Shown: piece by piece, positions 7,430 through 14,777 of the stretch
How the letters are laid out: each line of letters starts with the position of its first letter
Numbering within the stretch: position 1 is the first letter of the stretch
NCBI GenBank assembly: GCA_002336815.1
Contig: DDEU01000075.1
Coordinates: forward strand, 1-23,158
Direction: 5' to 3'
From: Chitinophagaceae bacterium UBA1946
Lineage (GTDB): Bacteria > Bacteroidota > Bacteroidia > Chitinophagales > Chitinophagaceae
Length of the DNA stretch: 23,158 nt
Notes under the pieces: generated by a model
What the model saw: only the letters and a program-made list of their open reading frames with translations
Databases searched by the model: none
Told to the model about the DNA's origin: nothing
Made by a program: the position numbers and the translations under genes

Positions 7430-8644
7430 ATGAAAAAAATATATTGCCTCGCCATTGTTTTTTTGCTAACCCTTCAAATGAATGCACAGAAATTTCCGGG
7501 GCTGGCGTTAACGCCGCCGATGGGATGGAATAGCTGGAATACTTTTCAAACCAACATCAGCGAACAACTGGTAAAAGAAATTGCCGATTCAATGGTTAGC
7601 TCCGGAATGAAAGCTGCCGGCTACGAATACATTGTACTGGATGATGGCTGGATGGCGATGGAAAGAAACAAACAGGGCGACCTGGTGCCCGATCCCGTAA
7701 AATTTCCACATGGTATAAAGGCCGTAGCAGACTACATCCATTCCAAAGGATTGAAATTTGGTTTATACAATTGTGCAGGCACAAAAACCTGCGCTGGCTA
7801 TCCGGGTACAAGAGGCTATGAATACCAGGATGCAGGATTTTACGCTGCTGTTGAAACCGATTATTTAAAGTTTGACTGGTGCAGTTCGGATGGCATCAAT
7901 GCCAGAGAAGCCTACAATACCATGAGCAAGGCTTTGTCGCTTGCCGGCCGGCCAATCGTGTTTAGCCTCTGCGAATGGGGCAATAACCAGCCCTGGGAAT
8001 GGGCAGCGGAAACAGGCCATTTATGGAGAACCACCGGCGATATTTTCAGTTGCTTTGATTGTGTAAAGAACAATGGCACCTGGAATGCATGGGGCGTGGT
8101 GCAGATCATGGACAAGCAAAAAGGACTGCGTAAGTTCGCTGGTCCCGGCCATTGGAATGACCCGGATATGCTGGAAGTTGGCAATGGATTAACCGATGCG
8201 GAAAACCGCTCACATTTTTCTGCCTGGGCCATGCTGGCTGCTCCCTTGATCGCCGGCAATGATATCCGTAAAATGACGCCGGCAACAAGATCGGTACTTA
8301 CAAATAAAGATATTATTGCGATCAACCAGGACAAAGCAGGCATGCAGGGCTTCGTTTATTCCTTTACAGACAGTATTGAAACCTGGGTGAAACCTTTAAG
8401 CGATCATGAACTCGCTGTTTGTTTTTTAAACCGCTCGGTGAAAACAGTTGCTGTTTCATTTGACTGGAAAAAGCAGGTAATAACAGATTCTGTGTTCAAT
8501 CTGAAATTTGACTTTGCAAATGATCGATATGCGATAAAGAGTTTATGGCTGAACAAAGAACAGGGCAACACGGATAAAACATACACGACCAGTTTAGGGC
8601 CGCATGATATTGTTGTATTGCGGTTGAGGCCGATAAGAAAATGA
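7430..8644 (+). CDS. Secreted GH27 alpha-galactosidase
   Basis: The 404-residue protein has a signal peptide ending near MNAQ. It shows the canonical GH27 order: LTPPMGWNSWNTF near 27-39, LDDGWM near 70-75, GLYNCAGTKTCAGYPG near 111-126, the nucleophile motif YLKFDWC with Asp149, and the acid/base motif WRTTGDI with Asp204. PGHWNDPDMLEVG near 239-251 completes the barrel, followed by a C-terminal beta-sandwich. The enzyme removes alpha-1,6-linked galactose from galactomannan or galactoglucomannan, making the backbone accessible to the mannanases. Alpha-N-acetylgalactosaminidase is a sister activity of the family, but the mannan context favours alpha-galactosidase. A convergent gene follows, with a likely terminator hairpin at 8669-8688. 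Confidence 0.94.
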   Translation: MKKIYCLAIVFLLTLQMNAQKFPGLALTPPMGWNSWNTFQTNISEQLVKEIADSMVSSGMKAAGYEYIVLDDGWMAMERNKQGDLVPDPVKFPHGIKAVADYIHSKGLKFGLYNCAGTKTCAGYPGTRGYEYQDAGFYAAVETDYLKFDWCSSDGINAREAYNTMSKALSLAGRPIVFSLCEWGNNQPWEWAAETGHLWRTTGDIFSCFDCVKNNGTWNAWGVVQIMDKQKGLRKFAGPGHWNDPDMLEVGNGLTDAENRSHFSAWAMLAAPLIAGNDIRKMTPATRSVLTNKDIIAINQDKAGMQGFVYSFTDSIETWVKPLSDHELAVCFLNRSVKTVAVSFDWKKQVITDSVFNLKFDFANDRYAIKSLWLNKEQGNTDKTYTTSLGPHDIVVLRLRPIRK

Positions 8645-8668
8645 TCGTGTTATTGGTCAATAGAAGTT

Positions 8669-8688
8669 GAAGGCGATTGACGGCCTTC
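8669..8688. terminator. Hairpin between convergent genes, probable bidirectional terminator
   Basis: GAAGGC at 8669-8674 pairs perfectly with GCCTTC at 8683-8688 around an 8-base loop. It lies 24 bases after the GH27 stop and 22 bases beyond the stop of the minus-strand SGNH gene. Moderate T content follows on the plus strand (tgtctttc). Position between converging genes is the main support. Confidence 0.5.
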
Positions 8689-8710
8689 TGTCTTTCATTC
8701 ACCAAGGTTT

Positions 8711-9385
8711 TTAATTCAGCGTTTTCAATACATCCCAAATAAGGTCGGCTGCAAACTGGTTGCCTTTTTCGTTGAAGTGAATGCCATCCCTTGTCAATAT
8801 ATTTTTATCCAGGTCAGAAGGGTTATTGGTAAGGTAATAATTCTTGCAGGCCGTCCTGATGTCTACCAGCGGTAATTTCAATTCCGCTGCGATCTTCCGG
8901 ATAATATCCGCATAGGCATCCAGCTCTTTATCGTCGTTGTTGGCATTGTTTTTTTTCTCGCCGATAACGGCCATGGTACAGAGTACCGGTTTGATGTTTT
9001 GCTGTTGTAATTTTTTAATGATGGCCCTGTAAAAACGTTCGTATTTTTCTATATCAGTGCCGGTATGCATGCCGCTTTTATGGCCCACATCGTTCACCCC
9101 CTCAAAGATCACTACGATATCCGGGTGCTGACTTAATACATCATCTTCAATGCGCAGGTACAGGTCGTACACCTTATCATAGCCAACGCCGGCCGCCTTT
9201 AGTTCGTAACCGGTGATGCCTTTTTGTTTCAGGCTGTCTGCCATTCTCACCACATAGCCACCCGGTTGCCCGCCTGCCGCTGTGATAGAATCGCCAAAAA
9301 AGATCACTTTCCGGTTTTTTTGCTGGTAAAAGGAAAGCAGTATCACGGATGACAGGATAAGAGCAATGGTGCAGATCTTTTTCAT
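8711..9385 (-). CDS. Secreted small SGNH/GDSL esterase
   Basis: The 224-residue protein has an N-terminal hydrophobic signal (MKKICTIALILSSVILLS) and a single SGNH domain. Visible blocks are FFGDSIT with Ser33, the Gly region AAGVGYD near 64-70, EGVND with Asn98, and RDGIHFNEKG with Asp200 and His203. Single-domain secreted SGNH proteins in polysaccharide loci usually remove acetyl groups from oligosaccharides. It is distinct from the CE2-like enzyme at 1150, as it lacks the N-terminal beta-sandwich. The AraC-family gene ends 17 bases upstream on the same strand, so the two probably share a transcript. A rhamnogalacturonan acetyl-esterase type activity is an alternative and would suit the nearby GH28. 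Confidence 0.83.
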   Translation of the reverse strand: MKKICTIALILSSVILLSFYQQKNRKVIFFGDSITAAGGQPGGYVVRMADSLKQKGITGYELKAAGVGYDKVYDLYLRIEDDVLSQHPDIVVIFEGVNDVGHKSGMHTGTDIEKYERFYRAIIKKLQQQNIKPVLCTMAVIGEKKNNANNDDKELDAYADIIRKIAAELKLPLVDIRTACKNYYLTNNPSDLDKNILTRDGIHFNEKGNQFAADLIWDVLKTLN

Positions 9386-9402
9386 TAAAATATTTTTATA
9401 CG

Positions 9403-10281
9403 TTAAATAAATGTTCTCGTTCCTGAAAAATTTTCACGGAACTCTTTCGGTGTGCAACCCTTTTTCTTTTTGAAAAGCCGGTTAAAATTGGAGATGTTAT
9501 TAAAACCGCAACTGTACGAAACCTCGGCAACTGAATTGGTAGTGTCGATCAATATCCTGCTGGCATGGCCTAACCTGATCTCATTCAGGCTGTCGATAAA
9601 AGAAATACCTGTACGTTTTTTTATAAAGCGGCTGAAAGAAACCTCCGTCATGTTTACCAGCTTTGCCATGTCGCCAAGCGATATCTGCTTGTCATAATTT
9701 TTATTCATGTATTCAAAGGCCTTTTCAATGCGCCTGCTGTTGTAGCTAAACTGTACTTCGCTGTTAAAACTCGATTCAGAGAGGGTCCTGATATTTCTGC
9801 TGGTAGAAAGATCGTGCAGGATATTGATGAGTGCCATTACGGAATCAAAGCCGGTCTTTTGATGCAGGGTAGTAATCCGGGGGTAGATACTTTCGATGGT
9901 TTCTTTTGAAAAAAGAATGCCCCGTCCGGAAATTTCAAACATTTTACGGATAAAACTTAATTGATTCCTGAGCAAAAATTTTTCATCAAACAGGTCTTTA
10001 TGAAACTGGATCGTAACCTCCTTGATTTCTGCGCTTCTGCAATTGTGCGTAAACCACGCATGTGATAAACTTGGGCCAATCAGTACCAGCTCAAGATCAT
10101 CAATTTCATCTACATGATCACCCACGATCCGTTTGGCGCCCTTCGCATTAATGATGAGATTTAACTCGTATTCATCATGGTAATGGAGTGGAAAATTGAA
10201 AGCTGTTTTCACCCTGGAAAAAATAGTAAAGCAATCGTTTTGCGTTAAGGGAGTAATTTCCCTCATGATATTTTTATTCAT
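9403..10281 (-). CDS. AraC-family transcriptional regulator
   Basis: The 292-residue protein has an N-terminal cupin-like sensor (PLHYHDEYELNLI near 31-43, then GDHVDEIDDLELVLIGP near 54-70). The C-terminal AraC DNA-binding domain has two helix-turn-helix units: QISLGDMAKLVNMTEVSFSRFIK (about 199-221, split here as description) and VAEVSYSCGFNNISNFNRLFKK (about 251-272). It is soluble, with no signal peptide. Such regulators bind a small sugar and activate nearby catabolic promoters. It lies between the two mannan gene blocks and is divergent from the GH26-symporter-GH130-epimerase run, so control of that promoter is the simplest inference. The start could also be the ATG five codons later; neither has a clear ribosome site. 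The inducer is unknown, with mannobiose or mannosyl-glucose plausible. Confidence 0.88.
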   Translation of the reverse strand: MNKNIMREITPLTQNDCFTIFSRVKTAFNFPLHYHDEYELNLIINAKGAKRIVGDHVDEIDDLELVLIGPSLSHAWFTHNCRSAEIKEVTIQFHKDLFDEKFLLRNQLSFIRKMFEISGRGILFSKETIESIYPRITTLHQKTGFDSVMALINILHDLSTSRNIRTLSESSFNSEVQFSYNSRRIEKAFEYMNKNYDKQISLGDMAKLVNMTEVSFSRFIKKRTGISFIDSLNEIRLGHASRILIDTTNSVAEVSYSCGFNNISNFNRLFKKKKGCTPKEFRENFSGTRTFI

Positions 10282-10514
10282 AGTGCAAGCCGTATAAAAT
10301 TAGTTCAGTTGCATTTAAAACCACCAATTTGATCAGATAGTATCAATCCAGGACTTCAATGGTTTCGATATGTACAGCAGATTTTATACTGCAAAATAGC
10401 GTCTTATAACGAAACAACATAATTGTCTATTCGAATAAATCAACAATAGGATAATAAAGTATTAGTATTGGGGAAATTGATAGTGTTATTTTTGTTAACT
10501 AAATCTTTCAACAA
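10282..10514. promoter_or_regulatory. Divergent intergenic region between AraC regulator and GH26 run
   Basis: This 233-base AT-rich region separates divergent genes and must hold both promoters. TATTTTTG at 10487-10494 matches the Bacteroidota -7 box TAnnTTTG, with TTG at 10468-10470 as a possible -33 element. A perfect 10-bp palindrome TATTCGAATA lies at 10428-10437, flanked by ATTGT at 10422-10426 and ACAAT at 10443-10447. Together these make a candidate operator upstream of the plus-strand promoter. No clear -7 box was found for the minus-strand gene. Confidence 0.45.
10487..10494 (+). promoter_or_regulatory. Candidate Bacteroidota -7 promoter box for the GH26-symporter run
   Basis: TATTTTTG fits TAnnTTTG exactly. 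With the usual offset, transcription would begin near 10500, leaving only about 15 bases before the TTG start at 10515. The partial -33 element TTG at 10468-10470 is 16 bases upstream, slightly closer than usual. Confidence 0.4.
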
Positions 10515-11663
10515 TTGGTAGCGCTTACGATTGCTTTTTTCAGCCCTAAAAAGTATGGAATAATTTTATTTACCTGCCTGGCACTTTTCAATGCAGCAGT
10601 CGCTCAGCCCATTGATAAAAATGCTACCGGCAGCACAAAGGCATTGTACAGCAATTTAAAGGCGATATTGAAAAAGGGCATCCTTTTCGGACACCAGGAC
10701 GATATGGCTTACGGTGTGCAATGGAAGTACCAACCAGGCAGGAGTGATGTAAAGGATGTTACCGGTCAGTATCCCGCTGTATTTGGTTGGGAGTTGGGCG
10801 GACTGGAAAATGATTTGCCGGTAAATTTAGACAGCGTGCCGTTTGATAAAATGAAAACGTATATCCGAAAGGGTTATGAAGCAGGAGCTGTGATCACCAT
10901 CAGTTGGCATTTGAACAATCCGCTTACCGGAAAGTCGGCCTGGGATCCTGCCCCGGCAAATACCATCCCTTCCATTTTGCCCGGCGGAGAAAAGAATGAG
11001 CTCTATAAAACATGGTTGGATAAACTGGCTGCTTTTTTTAAAAGCCTGAAGGCCCAAAATGGGACATACGTTCCTGTTATCTTCCGTCCTTTTCATGAAT
11101 TGAATGGCAGCTGGTTTTGGTGGGGAGGAAAAAATTGCACGCCTCAGCAACTAATGGAACTGTGGAAATACACCGTTGGCTATTTGAGAGACACCAAACA
11201 GGTACACCAGCTTTTATACGCTTTCAATACTGACCGTTTTGCAACAGCAGCCGAATACCTCGAAAGATATCCCGGCAAAGAATGGGTGGATATACTGGGC
11301 TTTGATATTTACCAGAAAGGCGACATACTGCCCAATGATCAATTCATTGCGGAATTGGACAGGAGTTTAGCCCTGCTGGAAAAGATTGCAGGGGAGGAGA
11401 AGAAGATTCCTGCACTCACTGAATTTGGTTATAACAGCCTGCCGGATACAGCCTGGTGGACAACCGTTTTTTACAAAGCCATTCATAAACATTCCATTGC
11501 TTATGCACTGGCCTGGCGCAATGCAGGGCCAAAAGCAGGCGGTGAAATCGAATATTATGTACCGTACAGGAGCCAGCAGTCCGCCGCTGATTTTTTACAA
11601 TTCAGCAGGAAGAAAAAAATATTTTTTCAACAGCAGGCTAAACGGTTGAAATTATACCAGTAA
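10515..11663 (+). CDS. GH26 beta-mannanase (second copy, mannobiose-operon type)
   Basis: The 382-residue protein uses a TTG start: an in-frame stop at 10500-10502 and no in-frame ATG or GTG before the signal peptide core leave no standard choice. The signal peptide (KKYGIILFTCLALFNAAVAQ) supports reading through here. GH26 motifs follow: GILFGHQDDMAYG near 55-67, GAVITISWHLNNP near 124-136, FRPFHELNGSWFWWG with acid/base Glu195, and PALTEFGYNS with nucleophile Glu303. It heads a run with symporter, GH130 and epimerase, as in the Bacteroides fragilis mannobiose operon, where the GH26 releases mannobiose. A mannobiose-producing role is therefore inferred. It shares the GRSDVK-VTG region with the first GH26 but differs around the substrate site, so the two are not recent duplicates. 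Confidence 0.91.
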   Translation: MVALTIAFFSPKKYGIILFTCLALFNAAVAQPIDKNATGSTKALYSNLKAILKKGILFGHQDDMAYGVQWKYQPGRSDVKDVTGQYPAVFGWELGGLENDLPVNLDSVPFDKMKTYIRKGYEAGAVITISWHLNNPLTGKSAWDPAPANTIPSILPGGEKNELYKTWLDKLAAFFKSLKAQNGTYVPVIFRPFHELNGSWFWWGGKNCTPQQLMELWKYTVGYLRDTKQVHQLLYAFNTDRFATAAEYLERYPGKEWVDILGFDIYQKGDILPNDQFIAELDRSLALLEKIAGEEKKIPALTEFGYNSLPDTAWWTTVFYKAIHKHSIAYALAWRNAGPKAGGEIEYYVPYRSQQSAADFLQFSRKKKIFFQQQAKRLKLYQ

Positions 11664-11715
11664 CCGGGTCAAATAAAAAAAGGATATACCCTGATAAAAA
11701 AAGCGCTTTCAAAAA

Positions 11716-13542
11716 ATGAGACTACAGCTGATTGATATACTGATACTGGTTGCTTACCTCGCTACCATGATACTGATCGGTTTCTGGATGCGCAAAAAAG
11801 CAAAGCAGAACAAAGAGAGTTACCTGATGGGAGGTAAATCATTGCCATGGTATATGCTGGGGTTAAGCGATGCCAGCGATATGTTCGATATCAGCGGCAC
11901 CATGTGGATGGTGGCACTTTGTTTTGTGTATGGATTAAAAAGTATCTGGATACCCTGGTTATGGCCGGTGTTCAACCAGGTTTTTATGATGATGTTTTTG
12001 AGTAAATGGCTGCGGCGCAGCAATGCCAATACCGGCGCCGAATGGCTGCAGACAAGATTTGGTTTAACTGGCAGGGGAGTAACGGGATCGCATATAGTAG
12101 TAATTGCATTTGCGCTCATTGGTTGTCTTGGTTTTTTGGCCTATGGTTTTGTCGGGCTCGGAAAGTTCATGGAAATATTCATTCCCTGGGATGCGATCAA
12201 AGGATATATTCCGTTTGATGTGTCTCCGAAATATGTACCTCATTTTTACGGCATCGTGTTTACACTCTTTGCCATGTTCTATTCCATATTGGGTGGTATG
12301 CACAGTATCGTATTGGGCGATGTGATCAAGTATCTCATCATGACCATTGGCTGTATCTCCATCGCTGTGATCGCCATGCAGCATTTGAATGGCCAGCCAC
12401 TGCTGGTTCCCGAAGGCTGGAGCAATCCTTTCTTTGGATGGAAACTCGATCTTGACTGGAGTAAGATCGCTGCGGATGCCAATAAAAAGATCGCCAGCGA
12501 TGGCTTTGGATTGTTTGGTGCATTTTTTATGATGATGCTGCTCAAAGGCGTGTTCGCTTCACTGGCCGGGCCGGCGCCGAATTATGATATGCAAAAAGTA
12601 CTCAGTACACGCAGCCCAAAAGATGCCAGTAAAATGACCGGTTTTGTAAGCATCATCCTGTTGCCGATCCGCTATTCAATGATCACAGGGCTCACGGTGC
12701 TTGCCTTGCTCTACTATAACCAACTGTACCTGAAAGGGCCTGATGGTATTACCGATTTTGAAAGGATATTGCCGGCTGCGATCAATAATTTTTTACCCGT
12801 TGGCGTATTGGGAATAGTGCTAACAGGTTTGCTGGGCGCATTCATGGGCACATTCAGTGGTACGCTCAATGCGGCACAGGCTTACATCACCAACGATATT
12901 TACCTGCGGTACATTAACCCGGCGGCCAGCAATAAAAAGATCATTTCTGTCAATTACATTGTTGGAATACTCGTAGTGATACTCGGTGTATTCTTTGGAT
13001 TTTTAGCCAACAATGTGAATGAGATATTGCAATGGATCGTAGGCGGATTGTACGGTGGTTATGTTGCCGCCAACTGTTTAAAGTGGTACTGGTGGCGATT
13101 CAATGCCAATGGCTTTTTCTGGGGAATGGCCGTGGGTATACTGGCCGCCCTGGCCATGCCATATGTTACTACTGGTTTGCCTTTGTACTGGTGGCCTTTG
13201 TTGTTTGTGCTGTCGCTGGCCGGATGCATCATTGGCACCTATGCAGCGCCTCCAACGGAAGAAGCAGTGCTGATCTCATTTTATAAAACAGTACGGCCCT
13301 GGGGATTCTGGAAACCCATTCACCAAAAAGTGGTAGCAGAAGATGCAGGCTTTGAAGCAAATAAAAATTTCAAATTGGATATGTTCAATGTAGCAGTCGG
13401 CATTGTAGGTCAACTTTGTTTTACTTTATTGCCAATGTATTTTATACTCGGCATGCACCTGCCACTGTTTATAGATATTGCTGCCATTGCAGTGATCGTA
13501 TTGATACTTAAAAAAACCTGGTGGAATAAACTGGAGAATTAA
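11716..13542 (+). CDS. Sodium:solute symporter (SSS family), probable mannobiose importer
   Basis: The 608-residue inner-membrane protein has many hydrophobic segments across its length, consistent with about 13-14 membrane helices. The first is IDILILVAYLATMILIGFW near 5-23. SSS landmarks include YLMGGKSLPWYMLGLSD near 36-52, TGAEWLQTRFG near 106-116, and NAAQAYITNDIYLRYINP near 385-402. There is no cleaved signal peptide. The family couples sugar entry to the sodium gradient. Placement between GH26 and GH130, with 10 bases to the GH130 start, strongly suggests it carries the disaccharide that the cytoplasmic epimerase and phosphorylase use. Mannobiose is the best guess; a monosaccharide such as mannose or galactose is possible. 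It stands in place of the MFS-type carriers seen in some related loci. Confidence 0.9.
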   Translation: MRLQLIDILILVAYLATMILIGFWMRKKAKQNKESYLMGGKSLPWYMLGLSDASDMFDISGTMWMVALCFVYGLKSIWIPWLWPVFNQVFMMMFLSKWLRRSNANTGAEWLQTRFGLTGRGVTGSHIVVIAFALIGCLGFLAYGFVGLGKFMEIFIPWDAIKGYIPFDVSPKYVPHFYGIVFTLFAMFYSILGGMHSIVLGDVIKYLIMTIGCISIAVIAMQHLNGQPLLVPEGWSNPFFGWKLDLDWSKIAADANKKIASDGFGLFGAFFMMMLLKGVFASLAGPAPNYDMQKVLSTRSPKDASKMTGFVSIILLPIRYSMITGLTVLALLYYNQLYLKGPDGITDFERILPAAINNFLPVGVLGIVLTGLLGAFMGTFSGTLNAAQAYITNDIYLRYINPAASNKKIISVNYIVGILVVILGVFFGFLANNVNEILQWIVGGLYGGYVAANCLKWYWWRFNANGFFWGMAVGILAALAMPYVTTGLPLYWWPLLFVLSLAGCIIGTYAAPPTEEAVLISFYKTVRPWGFWKPIHQKVVAEDAGFEANKNFKLDMFNVAVGIVGQLCFTLLPMYFILGMHLPLFIDIAAIAVIVLILKKTWWNKLEN

Positions 13543-13552
13543 AATTTGTTGT

Positions 13553-14752
13553 ATGCAAAACAGTTTTCAAAAAAGATTGCAGTTATTAAAGGAACGCCAG
13601 CACAGGCTGCTGGTGCAGCCCAATGAACCTGCTGCCGAAACAAACGGTATCTACGTGCGCTATAAGAACCCGGTGCTAACGGCATCGCATGCCCCTTTAG
13701 CCTGGCGGTACGATTTTAATGAGGCTACCAATCCCTTCCTGATGGAACGTTTTGGCATTAATGCAACGTTGAATGCCGGCGCCATGAAGTACAAGGGGAA
13801 ATATATTTTGGTGGCAAGAGTAGAGGGGCTGGACAGGAAAAGTTTTTTTGCAGTAGCAGAAAGCGATAATGGCATTGATAATTTTACCTTTTGGGATCGC
13901 CCTATAGTAATGCCGGAAACAACAGTACCTGATACCAATATCTACGATATGCGGCTGGTTCAACATGAAGATGGCTGGATATACGGTTTGTTTTGTACGG
14001 AAAGAAAAGATCCCGCTGCCCAACCCGGCGACGAATCTTCTGCCATTGCCCAGTGCGGCATTGCACGTACAAAAAACCTGGTTGACTGGGAAAGACTGGC
14101 AGATCTTAAAACCCCTTCGGCACAACAGCGGAATGTAGTGCTGCATCCTGAGTTTGTAGATGGGCAATATGCATTTTATACAAGGCCGCAGGATAGTTTT
14201 ATAGAAGCCGGTAAAGGTGGAGGCATTGGTTTCGGCCTGGCAAAGGACATTACGAATGCGGTAGTGGAAAAAGAAGCAGTGATTGAACCACGGATCTATC
14301 ATACCATTTCTGAAATGAAAAATGGCCAGGGGCCGGCGCCACTAAAAACCATCCATGGTTGGCTGCACCTTGCACATGGTGTACGCAATACTGCAGCGGG
14401 CTTGCGTTATGTATTGTATATGTTCATGACAGACCTGGCAGATATCACAAAAGTTACTTACAAACCCGGCGGTTACTTTATTGCACCGGAAGGTGCGGAA
14501 AGAGTGGGGGATGTATCCAACGTGGTGTTCAGCAATGGATGGATCGCTGATGAAGACGGTACCGTATTTATTTATTATGCTTCCTCCGATACAAGAATGC
14601 ATGTGGCCATATCATCTATTGACCGGCTGGTAGATTATGTGATGAACACACCGGAAGATGGGCTAACATCTGCTGCTTCCGTGCAAACCATCAATGCGAT
14701 CATCGAGAACAACAAGCGGGCAATGAATCCCACCCGGGAGGCAGCATTGTAA
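13553..14752 (+). CDS. GH130 4-O-beta-mannosyl-glucose phosphorylase
   Basis: The 399-residue protein has no signal peptide, so it is cytoplasmic. It has the five-bladed GH130 layout: RYKNPVLTASHAPLAWRYD near 36-54, NATLNAGAMKYKGKYILVAR near 70-89, and the proton-donor motif DTNIYDMRL with Asp132. Phosphate-binding-type residues follow near NVVLHPEF (194-201), and EPRIYHTISE and HGWLHLAHGV near 245-277 complete the fold. Length and motifs fit the GH130_1 group. These enzymes phosphorolyse mannosyl-glucose to mannose 1-phosphate and glucose. The epimerase gene 25 bases downstream supplies that substrate from mannobiose, which strongly supports the assignment. A GH130_2 type acting on mannan oligosaccharides directly is the alternative, less likely beside an epimerase. 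Confidence 0.92.
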   Translation: MQNSFQKRLQLLKERQHRLLVQPNEPAAETNGIYVRYKNPVLTASHAPLAWRYDFNEATNPFLMERFGINATLNAGAMKYKGKYILVARVEGLDRKSFFAVAESDNGIDNFTFWDRPIVMPETTVPDTNIYDMRLVQHEDGWIYGLFCTERKDPAAQPGDESSAIAQCGIARTKNLVDWERLADLKTPSAQQRNVVLHPEFVDGQYAFYTRPQDSFIEAGKGGGIGFGLAKDITNAVVEKEAVIEPRIYHTISEMKNGQGPAPLKTIHGWLHLAHGVRNTAAGLRYVLYMFMTDLADITKVTYKPGGYFIAPEGAERVGDVSNVVFSNGWIADEDGTVFIYYASSDTRMHVAISSIDRLVDYVMNTPEDGLTSAASVQTINAIIENNKRAMNPTREAAL

Positions 14753-14777
14753 CTGCATCCTTAATTTTGCGATCACA

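Noticed and set aside
7912..8343. 143-residue minus-strand frame within the GH27 gene
   Set aside because: It lies wholly antisense to a gene with complete catalytic motifs and shows no motif of its own.
13697..14302. 201-residue minus-strand frame within the GH130 gene
   Set aside because: It is antisense to a strongly supported gene and has no signal, domain or plausible start context.
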